From: Vanessa cardui
Taxonomy: Eukaryota > Arthropoda > Insecta > Lepidoptera > Nymphalidae
DNA: 64,000 bases
Reading direction: 5' to 3'
Assembly (NCBI RefSeq): GCF_905220365.1
Contig: NC_061126.1
Location: forward strand, 1,550,001 to 1,614,000
Below, in pieces: positions 1-9,636 of this stretch (position 1 is its first letter; every line of letters begins with the position of its first letter). The position numbers were made by a program, and so were the translations under genes. Below the pieces are notes generated by a model, which worked only from the letters and a program-made list of their open reading frames with translations, was not told the DNA's origin and did no database searches.

Positions 1-424
1 GCGAGATGAATTACAAATACGAAATTCGCAGTGGGAAATTTAGCTTTAATACCTAATTAAAATCGACGCATTCGAAAACTACGCAAACGCCTCTTTTATA
101 TTTAGCCGTGTGTCTTTCCAGAGCATTGTCAAATGCTTCATTTTCCTGAAACGGTACATCGCACCCATTACCATGGCCCCTTCAGACGACAGTGACTACG
201 TACTTTAGCCTGACATGTTTGATTAATGGAGCTCCCGCAAATAGCGACAGCGCAGACATCTAAAAATACACCTTCACGACTTTTCAATGTGTCATTATAT
301 TCTTCAACTTTTTTATCATTTTATAAAGAAACGAAATATGCATAAGTGTTTGCTCTTTTCAGTTGTCATATAGGTATATTTATTATCATTTCGTTACTGT
401 AAAATTTTATTTGTAAGCATTAAC
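1..424. other. Non-coding, no recognised gene
   Basis: AT-rich sequence without a convincing reading frame. The first 30 or so bases resemble the middle of SINE-A in minus orientation (GAGATGAATTA), but the match is too short to be sure. Bases 100-260 are less AT-rich than the surroundings and I assign them no function. Confidence 0.4.
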
Positions 425-506
425 TGGTACCGTGGTACCATCGCTGCTTCTGTATTTTCATAACAGCTACTTACATTGGGATCAGAGTAATGTATGGGAT
501 GTTGTC
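425..506 (+). repeat. SINE-B, 3' fragment
   Basis: Matches the 3' half of SINE-B: GGTACCGTGGTACCATCG, then a CATAACA segment, then ACATTGGGATCAGAGTAATG. The tRNA-like head is absent, so this is a 5'-truncated or decayed copy. Confidence 0.75.
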
Positions 507-2063
507 CATTTACGATATTTACGATTAATTAATTTATTAACTAGCAATAAAGTTTACTACCGAGAAAAATTCGGCTATATTGGAACATATTCACGCTGAA
601 ACACGTACAATGCGTACAAACACGCATATATTTACCTATTCATTTTTCATTTGAGCGTCGATTGGTTAAAGAAAGATATATAAAAAAAAGAAAGGTAGGA
701 CATTGACGTAATGAATTTACTGTCCCTATTCGTTATATGAGACAGACAAAATTAAAAGAATAACAAGGTTCGGCATTTTTTTTACTTAAATCCCGTGTAA
801 TATATACAATATTATTGTATACAAAAAAGTGCATAATATAAAAAAAATACAGAGAGAAACAGAGGAAAAGATCGCCTTAAGGGGGAAATAACGCTATTTC
901 CTTACGTGACTTCTGTCAGTTCACACTACTGTTAACCGCGTAAACGAACTTCGTTCTAAAAGTGCAGTGAAGAGAAGCTTTAAAGCTTCTCTAACCTGTA
1001 CTCTAATATTAATTCTCCAATAAGTAAAATCCTTCCTTGCACCGCAATATTTACTTGCCCAACAAATTCAGAACAAATGACTCAAAATTTCGACTTGATT
1101 TCAATTATAATTTACATTGTGTTTAAATAGTCTGTCATTCGAGACATCAATTTTATCTTAGTTTCATTAAAATCCATCCAATGGTTTCCGAGTAATGCTT
1201 TTTAAATGAGTCAGCGAGGAAATATTGTCATGAAATGTTTTTTGGCTCCTATATCAATAATAATGTCAACGAAAATTTATGCTTCCCCCATTTGATGATG
1301 ATGACTTGTTTTATTTTTATTGATAACTGTATTCCATTTTCAAAAAATGATTATACATCTTGTTTTCGTCTGCATCGTATTTCGTCATATCGAAATCTAC
1401 ACAAAAAAGCGAAAGATGCTGGAAAATACAAATAATTTTGATATAAGCTAAAATTACAACGTCAAATTTATGAAAAATCACATTTTATATCCAGCGCTTT
1501 CAGTTTTCCTATTCAGCAATCGAACTTGTTGGCTTTGAGTAAATACTCTTTAATTAGTATCAGTGTAGTATTAATTAATATTAATAATAAATATAATATT
1601 CTGGGAAGTAATGTTTCATGGCAAAAAATAATCTGCTCATTACTGAGAAACTGAGATACCCACAGCACAATTTTTAAACTCATTATATATACTCACTAAA
1701 TTTTAATGTACTTTATCATATGTAATTATTACAGTTAATATACTCAACGTATATTAATGATTACAAATAAGCTGTTTATTTTATAATGAAATGATAAACA
1801 ATGTTCAATTTATTTATATTACGACCACACTGAGGCCTAGTATAAAAATCATTATGAAATCATTTTTGTTGGCCTGACATTGACCATTGTGGCCGAGATC
1901 TAATTAGCTGATTAACAGGTTGCCTAAGTCAGGAGCGATCGAGACGTCTTATGGAAGAACATGCCTCGGCCGCAGAGAGACCATATACGAGGTCCTGGTA
2001 CCATTTAGGCTATTGATAAACAGATTAGCATAATTTAATTAACCTTGTTATCATTATCACCAT
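507..2063. other. Non-coding AT-rich stretch
   Basis: No supported gene. The 66-codon frame at 1235-1435 has no recognisable domain and I treat it as chance. Bases 1830-1990 are richer in GC than their surroundings (TGGCCGAGATC, GCCTCGGCCGCAGAG) and resemble no repeat I know. They could be a conserved non-coding block, but the sequence alone cannot show that. Confidence 0.4.
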
Positions 2064-2258
2064 TACGTAGTATAAAACAAAGTCTCTTACCGATGTCTGT
2101 CCTTATGTATGCTTAGACCTTTAAAATTACGCAACAGATTTTGATGTGATTTTTTTTTAATAGATAAAGTAAATCGACAGGAAGCTTTTAGTATATAGTA
2201 CATGGACAGTATAGTAAAGAAACACTGATAATTTAAGAAGTTCCTAGTCCTATAAGAT

Positions 2259-2561
2259 CATCATCCTCCTGCCCTTTTCCCAATTTTATTGGGGTCGGCG
2301 CAGCATATCTTCTCCTTCCATACTTCTCTGTCAGACGTCATCTCACAAGTAACATTCTTTCTAACCATATCGTCTTTCACACAGTCCATCCATTGTTTTC
2401 TTGGTCGTCCTCTACCTCTATATCCATCCACATTCATGCGCAAGGCCTTCCTCACAATATGTCCCTCATTCCTCCGCATTACATGCCCATACCATGATAG
2501 CCGCCTTCCACATAACTTCTCGGCTATCGGTGTCACTTTCAAAACTTCCTCTTATGTACCT
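2259..2561 (-). mobile_element. 5'-truncated LINE fragment with 11-bp TSD
   Basis: The insertion is bounded by the direct repeat TCCTATAAGAT at 2248-2258 and 2562-2572. On the minus strand it encodes the extreme C-terminus of a LINE reverse transcriptase and ends in a short GATGATGAT-type tail, as RTE-like elements do. 5' truncation plus a short tandem tail plus a TSD is the normal product of target-primed reverse transcription. Confidence 0.85.
2261..2542 (-). pseudogene. LINE reverse transcriptase, C-terminal remnant
   Basis: About 93 codons on the minus strand. The frame contains RLSWYGHVMRR, followed by RGRGRPRKQWMDC and a final ADPNKIGK. A W-x-GH motif followed by a GRP-[KR] motif is the usual C-terminal ending of lepidopteran endonuclease-reverse transcriptase proteins, often mis-annotated as craniofacial development protein 2-like. 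No endonuclease or RT palm is present, so it cannot be functional. The apparent start methionine is just the first ATG inside the truncated insert. This family differs from the three longer LINEs in the window, although it shares their C-terminal motif order. Confidence 0.85.
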
Positions 2562-2704
2562 TCCTATAAGATATATCAAAGTAATAAATTTTTAGCGGTT
2601 TGTATTGCCGAATTACACAAAGCTATGAATTTTGTATATACTGACATTCTGCAGTACATTTAGTATCAATATTGCACCTGTGCGAAGCCGGGCGGGTCAC
2701 TAGT

Positions 2705-3061
2705 ATCTACTACTCTACGTAAAACATTTGAATAAATGAATGTAATTTGTGTTAAGCAATCTAGAACACCAAACCTAAAATATTAAACTATTAAGTTCAA
2801 TTTACAAACATAACTCGTTGACCTTCATTGACGTATGTATTTTAAAAGGTATTTGAACTATATATCGTGAAATCAATATTAATTATTCGACTTCTTCAGT
2901 AGCCGTCAGACTAAGTAATATAAGTTTCGTCATGTTTCATATCAATAATACGCTTTAATACCATTTATTCCATAGGGAATTCTGAATAGACCTTTCGTAG
3001 AAAGTAGTACTTTTTCTATTATTGAGAGCAATTATTTATATTACTATAATTTACTAATATT
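2705..3061. other. Non-coding, nothing recognised
   Basis: AT-rich sequence between repeats D and E. I see no frame, hairpin or repeat worth naming. Confidence 0.4.
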
Positions 3062-3250
3062 TATTATGTGGTAGGGCTTTTTGTAAGGCCATCTGAATAG
3101 GTACCACCCACTCATAAAAACTTCGACTACCAAACGCGTACAGTACTCAGTATTGTTATATTTCGGTCTAGTAAGTGAGCCAGTGTAACTACAGACACAA
3201 GGGGTATAACATCTTAGTTTCCAAGGTTGTTGATACCTTGGTGTAAATAA
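3062..3250 (+). repeat. Repeat E copy
   Basis: Plus-strand copy of repeat E: GGTAGGGCTTTTTGTAAGGCC, then GGTACCACCCACTCAT, then GAGCCAGTGTAACTACAGAC and the closing ACATCTTAGTTTCCAAGGTT. The same ordered strings recur at 16735-16925 (-), 40072-40275 (+), 58155-58310 (-) and 61625-61795 (+). It encodes nothing. The class (MITE, Helitron-like or SINE) cannot be decided from these copies. Confidence 0.8.
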
Positions 3251-3270
3251 AATATTTTTTTTAAAAAAAT

Positions 3271-3581
3271 AACATCGACTTCAAAGTGATCACTAAAAAA
3301 GTAATATAATAATTTGATTTGCAAATGCCAATATAACTTCAGAAAATATGTAAAACACGGTACATGTGCCTATAAAATATGAGGGTTCCCCTCGATCTCT
3401 CCAGGATCACATCATCAAAACCTGTTCTAATTAATATGGGACCAACTAGAAGGTGCCACCTTTCAGACAAAAAAAGAATTTTTAAAGTCGGTCCACGCGT
3501 CTTCGAGAAATCGGGGAACATACATAAAAAAAAAAGATTCCGACGAATTGATAACCTCCTCCTTTTTTGAAGTCGGTTAAG
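3271..3581 (+). mobile_element. Non-autonomous element bounded by CGACTTC / GAAGTCGG
   Basis: Begins ATCGACTTCAAA and ends TTGAAGTCGGTTAA, so the ends form a short inverted repeat. Inside are GGTGCCACCTTTCAGAC, AAAGTCGGTCCACGCG and GATAACCTCCTCC, which recur at 46440-46660. The same ends bracket 42475-42761 and lie inside the arms of 44946-45533. The frames here are not protein coding. Confidence 0.7.
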
Positions 3582-3589
3582 AACGATTT

Positions 3590-4030
3590 CTTAAAGCACC
3601 ATTGTCTATGGACGTTGGACGTCGTTTAATCTTAATTTATTATGAGCTAAAGTTGTTACATGTATTCAATAAAAGCGTCATAGATCACGTCCTTATGGTA
3701 ATATTAACACCGGTATTTACCGACATAACAATTTTTCAAAGCAAAGTAAGCGGCCGCCGCAAATGTAACCAGTGGAGCGCGAATGTGTTTGAAAACTTTG
3801 TGGCGCCGTTTGACAAATGATCCTTACCCTGACGAGTGACAGTGGCTGGCTGGGTTACATCATGCAAAACACTGCCCTTATGTTTTGATGGACCGAGACA
3901 AATAAAACGCAAAAAATATCTGAAGTGAGTAGAACAAAGAACAATTTTGGTAGTTAGACAACAAACCTTCTTGTTTCTAAGAAGGGAAATGAGCTGCCCA
4001 CAAAAGTTGAGATGCTTTTAAAAGACTTAT
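3590..4030. other. Non-coding, nothing recognised
   Basis: A 72-codon frame at 3602-3820 (+) has no recognisable domain and I do not support it as a gene. The rest is unassigned. Confidence 0.35.
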
Positions 4031-4035
4031 TTGGT

Positions 4036-4098
4036 ACAAGCGATCCGCCGCGGCTTCGCTCTGATACAATACTGATAATAAATATTTTGCAGAAATAA
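4036..4098 (+). repeat. Repeat D, 5' fragment
   Basis: GATCCGCCGCGGCTTCGCTC followed by AATACTGATAATAAATAT matches the first 60 bases of repeat D. The remainder of the unit is missing. Confidence 0.6.
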
Positions 4099-4414
4099 AT
4101 GGAGATGACGATGTTTAATAGCAGAATAAACTGAGAAAGAATGAATAAGGTTTAATAACAGCACAATAATAAAACAAATAAAGGGAATCTCTTAAAGTTC
4201 AGACAGCTGAAGTTCGTGGAGCTGTATTAGTAAGTGAACATAATATATTTATAACAACTATTTGTACTTCTATGAATGTACGATATACGCTCGTAACGTA
4301 CGTCAAATAACTCATTTCAGTACGATTATATGTATCATTAATTTTATCGCTGTATAACTTGTTTACTATGAGTACTATTTAAGTAAACTTTTCTTTCTTT
4401 GCTTCTATAAAATT

Positions 4415-4475
4415 ATATAGACATTATATTTTTTCTTAATTAAATATTAATTCAGAAAAAATATAATGTCTATAT
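4415..4475. repeat. Perfect 22-bp inverted repeat
   Basis: The arms 4415-4436 and 4454-4475 are exact reverse complements (ATATAGACATTATATTTTTT plus two bases on one side), separated by 17 bases. It is AT-rich and could form a hairpin. No repeat family is evident. Confidence 0.85.
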
Positions 4476-4732
4476 CCACAGTGCCTTTACCGTATAAACT
4501 TAGAATTTCAGCCTTTTTTTTAATTAAATATAGTTTCATTTAGTTATATACATTGTAGCTTTGTATTCGTATATTTATTTTTAAGCTTATGTATATTAAT
4601 TTAATCTACTTCTGGTATCTAGGGAAATGACTTTAAAGCCTTTTATTTTATAGTTCTCATTAGTTTTTTTTTATATGAATTTCATATACGTTTTGTATTA
4701 AATAAGGATATAGAATATGTACCTATCAAATT

Positions 4733-4850
4733 ACTTATGCTGCTAGAATTCTTGCCACCATTCCACGTGGTCAAGAGTATACAGTTACTAGTTTTAGTGC
4801 ATACTTGTATAGGTATATTTAAGGATTTGATGTTATTAATTCATATGTAC
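4733..4850 (+). repeat. Retroelement 3'-end remnant
   Basis: GCTGCTAGAATTCTTGCCAC, CATTCCACGTGGTCAAGA and GTTACTAGTTTTAGTGCATA match, on the opposite strand, the segment 59400-59515, which ends in a poly(A) tail. This is an older, tail-less copy of that family. No class is assigned. Confidence 0.65.
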
Positions 4851-6254
4851 CTTTGGTTTTTCGATTACTATTTAATAGTATATGTATAAAACATATATGA
4901 AACAGATTACTAAATTTCTTACCTGCTCCTTAATTAATCATCTAAAGTCTCGTGATATAATATTTGTATTTCAATTATCTTGTTAAATTATTATTAAAGT
5001 TCTATTATTTTTATTTTATGTAAAGTATAATATACAAATAATAATAAAATACAGCATTTTTTATTAGAATTGAAATAAAAAATAGCCATAGAAAGGCGTT
5101 TAATTATTGATATCGATCGATTCGAGCTTAAAACGATGAGGATAGAAACATCGAAAGCAATTGTGAACGCTTCGATCTTATCGAAAATTCTTTTCAAAAA
5201 CAAATTATTAAAAAACAAATAATAACAAAAAACTCTTTTTATTAATTCAAAAGTTCCAAACGATTTAATAACGCGAGTCCTTCTCGTAATTTTTTATATC
5301 CACCGCTTATTCATATCGGAATAAAAAGCCTCATCCTGGACTTAAGCTATTGTCTCAACATGATGTAAAAAGGCCTGGGAATTAAGGCGTCGGTCGTGCC
5401 CGCCTCCGCCCCGGGCCATGAAGAAAATATTTCAACATCTGACCGGCTTCGTCGCTGACAGGGTCGCTTACAAAAGAACCACGCGCTTTTTATTCTCTGT
5501 TCTGCAATGGACTAATTTTTTAGAACATTTTTAAAACTTCTTTAAGATTCTAAAGTCAAATTTACTAATCATTTAGTCAGTTATAGTAACAATAACGGGT
5601 TCTCTATCAGCACACGTGTGTGTACATTTAATTTTCAAGCCAGTTTCAAAATAAAAACAATAATGTAATCTCTTACGCGTAATGTCTATTTTCTTATGTT
5701 TTAATAATTTATAAATGTATATTTAGGTCAAGATAAATAATGAAAATAACTTAATTTCACATGTTTCCAGTAAAGATTTCCTCATACAAAATATAATAAT
5801 AAGCGAAAGTTTTTTTCCTATTATTTGAAAACCGACTAAAATTATTAGCTCGAAATGAACTTCATTTCTTATTACATAAATGATTTATCTTTGATATATA
5901 TTAAATAAAAACGTAAATAGTTTGTTCACTTACAACGTCACGGTGCTGTCAAATAAAAGAGGTAAGTTTTATATACTTTCTACTTTGGATAAGACTGACT
6001 TTTCTTTAAAATGGAACACAACAGTAAAGGTTAGGCTAAAGAGTAAAAAGACCTGTCGTGCTCTCAACAACACTCGGCTAGAATGAAGTGCTTTCGCTGT
6101 ATATTATGTATTAAGTAACATACACGATTAAATAAAAAAGAATAAAAAAATTAGTTAAAACAATAAAAAAAATGGTACTTTCATTTCAATATTTATTTGA
6201 AAGAAATAATTTTCCTCGCGGTGATTTCTTCAACGTTAAATAAGAGCTTTAAGA
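4851..6254. other. Non-coding, with a GC-rich block at 5380-5475
   Basis: No gene is supported. The 74-codon minus frame at 4994-5218 is hydrophobic AT-rich sequence and probably chance. Bases 5385-5425 (GGCGTCGGTCG, GCCTCCGCCCCGGGCC) stand out sharply in GC content and match no repeat here; they are discussed as a possible conserved element. Confidence 0.4.
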
Positions 6255-6255
6255 G

Positions 6256-6484
6256 TGACGACCTCCGTGGTCGAGTGGTATATACACCGATTTTCATGGG
6301 TACGCCACTCCGAGGTTCCGGGTTCGATTCCCGGCCGAGTCAATGATAGATTATCATTAATTTTCTATGTTGTCTTGGGTCTGGATATTTGTGGTACCGT
6401 CGTTACTTATGATATTCCATAACACAAGTGCTTTATCTACTTACATTGGGATCAGAGTAATGTGATGTGGTCTCATATTTACGT
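6256..6484 (+). repeat. SINE-B copy, near full length
   Basis: The tRNA-like head starts TGACGACCTCCGTGGTCGAG (box A region), then GGTTCCGGGTTCGATTCCCG (box B, pol III type), then the body TGTTGTCTTGGGTCTGGATA, ending ACATTGGGATCAGAGTAATG and CTCATATTTA. tRNA-derived SINEs carry an internal pol III promoter in just this arrangement. The head does not fold as an intact cloverleaf, so it is not a tRNA gene. Confidence 0.88.
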
Positions 6485-7167
6485 ATATACATACAAAATA
6501 CACGCAAAGCATTGTCAGGATTCGAACCTATAATCTTCGGTTTAGTGTTTATTTATTTAGCAAAACTGGATCAGGAAGAGTTCTCTTCTTCTCTAGCTCA
6601 TCAAAATAAATATAAAGTAAAAAAAAATGTCTTACTAAAGTCACAAAAGCAAAAAACTCAAAAGCCTAGGAGCTGTTGATTAAAATTTCACACAAATATA
6701 TTTGGCTCAGAAAAAGTTACGAACAAAAAAAAAACGTATTCGCTAGAAAAAACATTAATACAAAAACAGTCCCCGAGATAACGTCTGTTGTCGCAGTTAA
6801 AGGCTTTCCTAAAGCTTTATCCGAGCACTTGGACACCGATAAGTTAATTTCCTTTAGCCAGAACTAGCCTCGGAGCATTATGAAGTCGCTCCAACGACCC
6901 AGCTGAAATTAAAACAGCGAGTGCAATTACACGCTATACGAAAACATTGAAAGTTTGCTAAGAGCTAGTCCAATGTGGTCTTACATTGGTAAAGTATTTC
7001 TTAGTATTATTATTATTTAAATCCTAAATAATCACAACGATACACACACATAAAAAAATTGTAATGGGGAATTGTTATTAACATTATTATATAAAGTTAC
7101 TTCAATTCGTTTTTTCATGTTACCGGGCTACAACTTTAGAATTTATCTTATTTTGTGATAAAAACGA
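6485..7167. other. Non-coding, short chance frames only
   Basis: Two AT-rich frames (6467-6679 and 6676-6867, +) start within or next to the SINE-B tail. They have lysine-rich low-complexity translations and no domain. I do not call them genes. Confidence 0.4.
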
Positions 7168-7440
7168 CAACGAACAACAACAACCTGTAAATTTCTCATA
7201 TTCCACCACGCTGTTCCAATGCAACCCGCATTGGAACAGCGTGGTGGAATGCACATGAGGCACGATTTCTATTAAATTGGACACATGCAGGTTTCCTCAC
7301 GATGTTTTCCTTTATCGCCGAACACGAGATGAATTATAAGCATAAATTAAGCACATGAGTATTCAGTAGTTTTTCCTGGGTTTTAACATGCAAACATCGA
7401 TTAAGATGCATGCATTCTAACCACTGGACCATCTCAACTC
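7168..7440 (-). repeat. SINE-A copy containing a 23-bp palindrome
   Basis: Minus-strand SINE-A: ACAACAACAACCTGTAAATT tail side, ATGCAGGTTTCCTCACGATG body, and CATTCTAACCACTGGACCAT head (box A reversed). The segment that normally reads CCAATGCGGGTTGGTGG is replaced by a perfect inverted repeat, 7200-7222 against 7228-7250. This is a local rearrangement of the SINE. Confidence 0.85.
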
Positions 7441-8371
7441 TAATAATGAAATGGCAGTTCGAATTTTAAACCATAATAAAACGATCTTATCGTATGGAGA
7501 TCTACGAAAACTTTTATATGTACAAAATAGATATAAATTAAAAGCCACAGACGTGTGACTCGACTCGACTAAAATAGGCCTATTCTGTAATAAGAAACTC
7601 GTGCGTGAAATGTTGACAGACTCAAGTTGATACGCCATTTTGACACGTGTATCGCATAAATTTTATTATTGTCGTGTCATGTTGTGTCGGCGGTGAGTTT
7701 CGAGTTTCTTCTCACAGAATAGTTCTATTGATAATAAAATTAAATAAAACAATATCACGCTGTTGTATTTCATGCGAATACAAGATAAATGCATGATAAT
7801 GTCTGATATGATGACAAAAGCTCGTACGAAAGACATAAATTTATTTTGAACTTATTCCAAGTATAGAATTTTTTAATGAGATGATAAATAAGTGCTAAAT
7901 TTACACAAAATCAAGTACATCACATAACATTAAAAAGAGTTAAACAGCTTCCAAAGCTAGCCCTACTAGCCCACTAGCCCAGCTGACCTACCGTTATATC
8001 AATCAGCATCTTAGTCGTATAATCTTTATTCTGAACTGGTAATAGCTTAACATTTTTAAGTAATAAAATGAAAAAGTGTTCAAAAATGTCACTTTAATGA
8101 AGGATATTATAGTCTAAGCGCCTATAATGAAGTAATTGCCTAGGATATGTAGAACGAAGAAATTAAAACGGAATTACGTTCGTCTGTATCGTGGGAAGTA
8201 CAGTTGCGAGCAATTGACATTAATAGTTAATACGCTCTAAGCCCAAGGTCGTAGAATAATTAATGTTTGAAGGAGAAATGAGTTATTCATGTATTCCACG
8301 AGTAAATAATGTTATAACAATATTTCTGTATGTCACCTTTGTAGACCTTGTCTTTGGAAGAAATAAATTTA
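7441..8371. other. Non-coding, nothing recognised
   Basis: A 73-codon minus frame (7417-7638) overlaps the SINE-A head and has no domain. The string ACTAGCCCACTAGCCC near 7965 is a short direct duplication. No other structure is supported. Confidence 0.35.
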
Positions 8372-8596
8372 TTGGACGAAATCACATACATTACTCTGAT
8401 CCTAATGTAAGTAGCTAAAGCACTTGTGTTATGGAAAATCAGAAGTAACGACGGTACAACAAATACCCAGACCCAAGACAACATAGAAAACTAATGAATT
8501 TTCTATATCGAATCGGCCAGGAATCGAAGCCGGGACCTCGGAGTGGCGTACCCATGAAAACCGGTGTACACACTACTCGACCACGGTAGTCGTCAA
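8372..8596 (-). repeat. SINE-B copy, near full length
   Basis: Minus-strand SINE-B. CATTACTCTGATCCTAATG begins the reversed 3' end, and the head reads GGGACCTCGGAGTGGCGTAC, CCGGTGTACACACTACTCGA and CCACGGTAGTCGTCA. Box B is slightly decayed (GAATCGAAGCCGG). Confidence 0.85.
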
Positions 8597-9388
8597 TAAC
8601 TTAGAACTCACCGTAGAATACGAACATTAAATATCAGAATAAGGATTTTTTACAATTATTACGTTTATATCGACATAAAATACACACGTCGAAATCACGT
8701 ATCTCCGACAATCGGATTTCAACATTATACTAGTGAGATACGAATTGTACTTAGAACCCCGTACTGAGTAAGTTTCGTGATATATTCGTATTCACCTTAA
8801 GCCCTGCAAATGACAATGCACTGCTTTATAAGCTTCTATGGTAACCACATCGGAGTGAGATCTCTATAATATCGTATAAGATATTATACATCCTGTTATT
8901 TGTAAGTCATCATATCATCGCCTTGCTGCAATTTTATGATCCTTATATAATTAACTAGGAGTTACGATGTTGTTTGTCATGTGTTAGGCAAAAAGAGTAG
9001 CCTATGTCCTTTCTTAGATTTCGGGTTTGCTTCATACCAAATTTAATTAAATTCGATTTCAGCGGTTTGGTCGTGAAAGAGCAATATATAGATACAGTTA
9101 CTTTTACATTTATAATATTAATATATATTGTACACCCCATCTCAGCCCGTAGTTGTATGATAAGGGTTTTTTTATCAAGCTCATCAATCAATCAACCATA
9201 GGATAAGCACCTAGCGACCCGTATGGCAGCGGGATTACAAGCTACTGACGTAACTATTTCCAAGTCGTCTTCAAGCATCCGACTATTAATGTTTATCAAA
9301 TAGTTTTCATCATTTAATTTAATTTGCAAATGAAATTGATAAATAGTCAATAGAATGGCTTAATTATCTTCATATTAAAAAAAAGAGT
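8597..9388. other. Non-coding, nothing recognised
   Basis: Overlapping 65-78 codon frames on both strands at 8955-9201 mirror one another, and neither has a domain. This is the sequence into which RTE copy A inserted. Confidence 0.35.
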
Positions 9389-9409
9389 TTACTCATACTG
9401 ATGTAACTA

Positions 9410-9496
9410 GGGATGTAAGGGGGCGCAAACTACACCTTAGTGCCCCCAGCCAACCTCACCTGCCCGTGGTGCATCCTGCCGACCAGCAAACGAGGC
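9410..9496 (+). ncRNA. Candidate HDV-like self-cleaving ribozyme, copy A
   Basis: Proposed fold, by eye. P1 pairs GGGATGT (9410-9416) with GCATCCT (9471-9477): 7 bp, with the first pair a G.U wobble as in HDV. A local hairpin, GGGGGCGC (9419-9426) with GTGCCCCC (9440-9447), would sit in J1/2. P2 pairs CCTC (9454-9457) with GAGG (9492-9495). P3 pairs ACC (9458-9460) with GGT (9468-9470) around loop TGCCCGT. P1.1 could pair GC in that loop with GC at 9478-9479. The catalytic cytosine candidate is C9487, in CAAAC just before P2. P4 is minimal or absent, which is the weak point. HDV-like ribozymes at 5' ends of R2 and RTE elements are established; this instance is inference. Confidence 0.5.
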
Positions 9497-9538
9497 TCTG
9501 GCGACCGACTGATGGCGGTATAACCATCAAATAAAATA

Positions 9539-9600
9539 GGCGTAGCTAAATACACAGGCCGGTGACGGGCAGCAGCGTCACCGGTGCGAGAAGCTACGCC
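9539..9600 (+). promoter_or_regulatory. 5' leader hairpin of RTE copy A
   Basis: Outer stem GGCGTAGCT (9539-9547) pairs with AGCTACGCC (9592-9600). Inner stem CCGGTGACG (9559-9567) pairs with CGTCACCGG (9576-9584) around an 8-nt loop. Copy B has AACGTAGCT and AGCTACGTT instead, so two outer pairs changed on both sides and pairing is kept. This supports selection on the RNA structure. Its role in translation or packaging is unknown. Confidence 0.65.
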
Positions 9601-9636
9601 CTGCGATCGCCAACCCGCCTGCCCAGCGTGGCGATT

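Larger units (their letters stand above)
2064..2704 (-). repeat. Repeat D copy, split by a LINE fragment
   Basis: Minus-strand copy of repeat D in two pieces, about 2064-2258 and 2573-2704. It keeps the marker strings TACGTAGTATAAAACAAAG at one end and GAAGCCGGGCGGGTCACTAG at the other. The LINE fragment 2259-2561 lies inside it, flanked by an 11-bp duplication. The text of repeat D (a segment reading 'hexa-A, CCGCATC, AAATCCG' and a polar CCCGCC start) resembles 3' untranslated ends of RTE-type retroelements in Lepidoptera. That assignment is an inference. Confidence 0.75.

Noticed and set aside
2261..2542. Host gene resembling craniofacial development protein 2
   Set aside because: The sequence is a LINE RT C-terminus inside an 11-bp target-site duplication. 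The host-gene name in databases is a common mis-annotation.
6256..6345. Functional tRNA gene (box A and box B present)
   Set aside because: The same head recurs with a conserved non-tRNA body in several places and does not form a full cloverleaf. It is a SINE.
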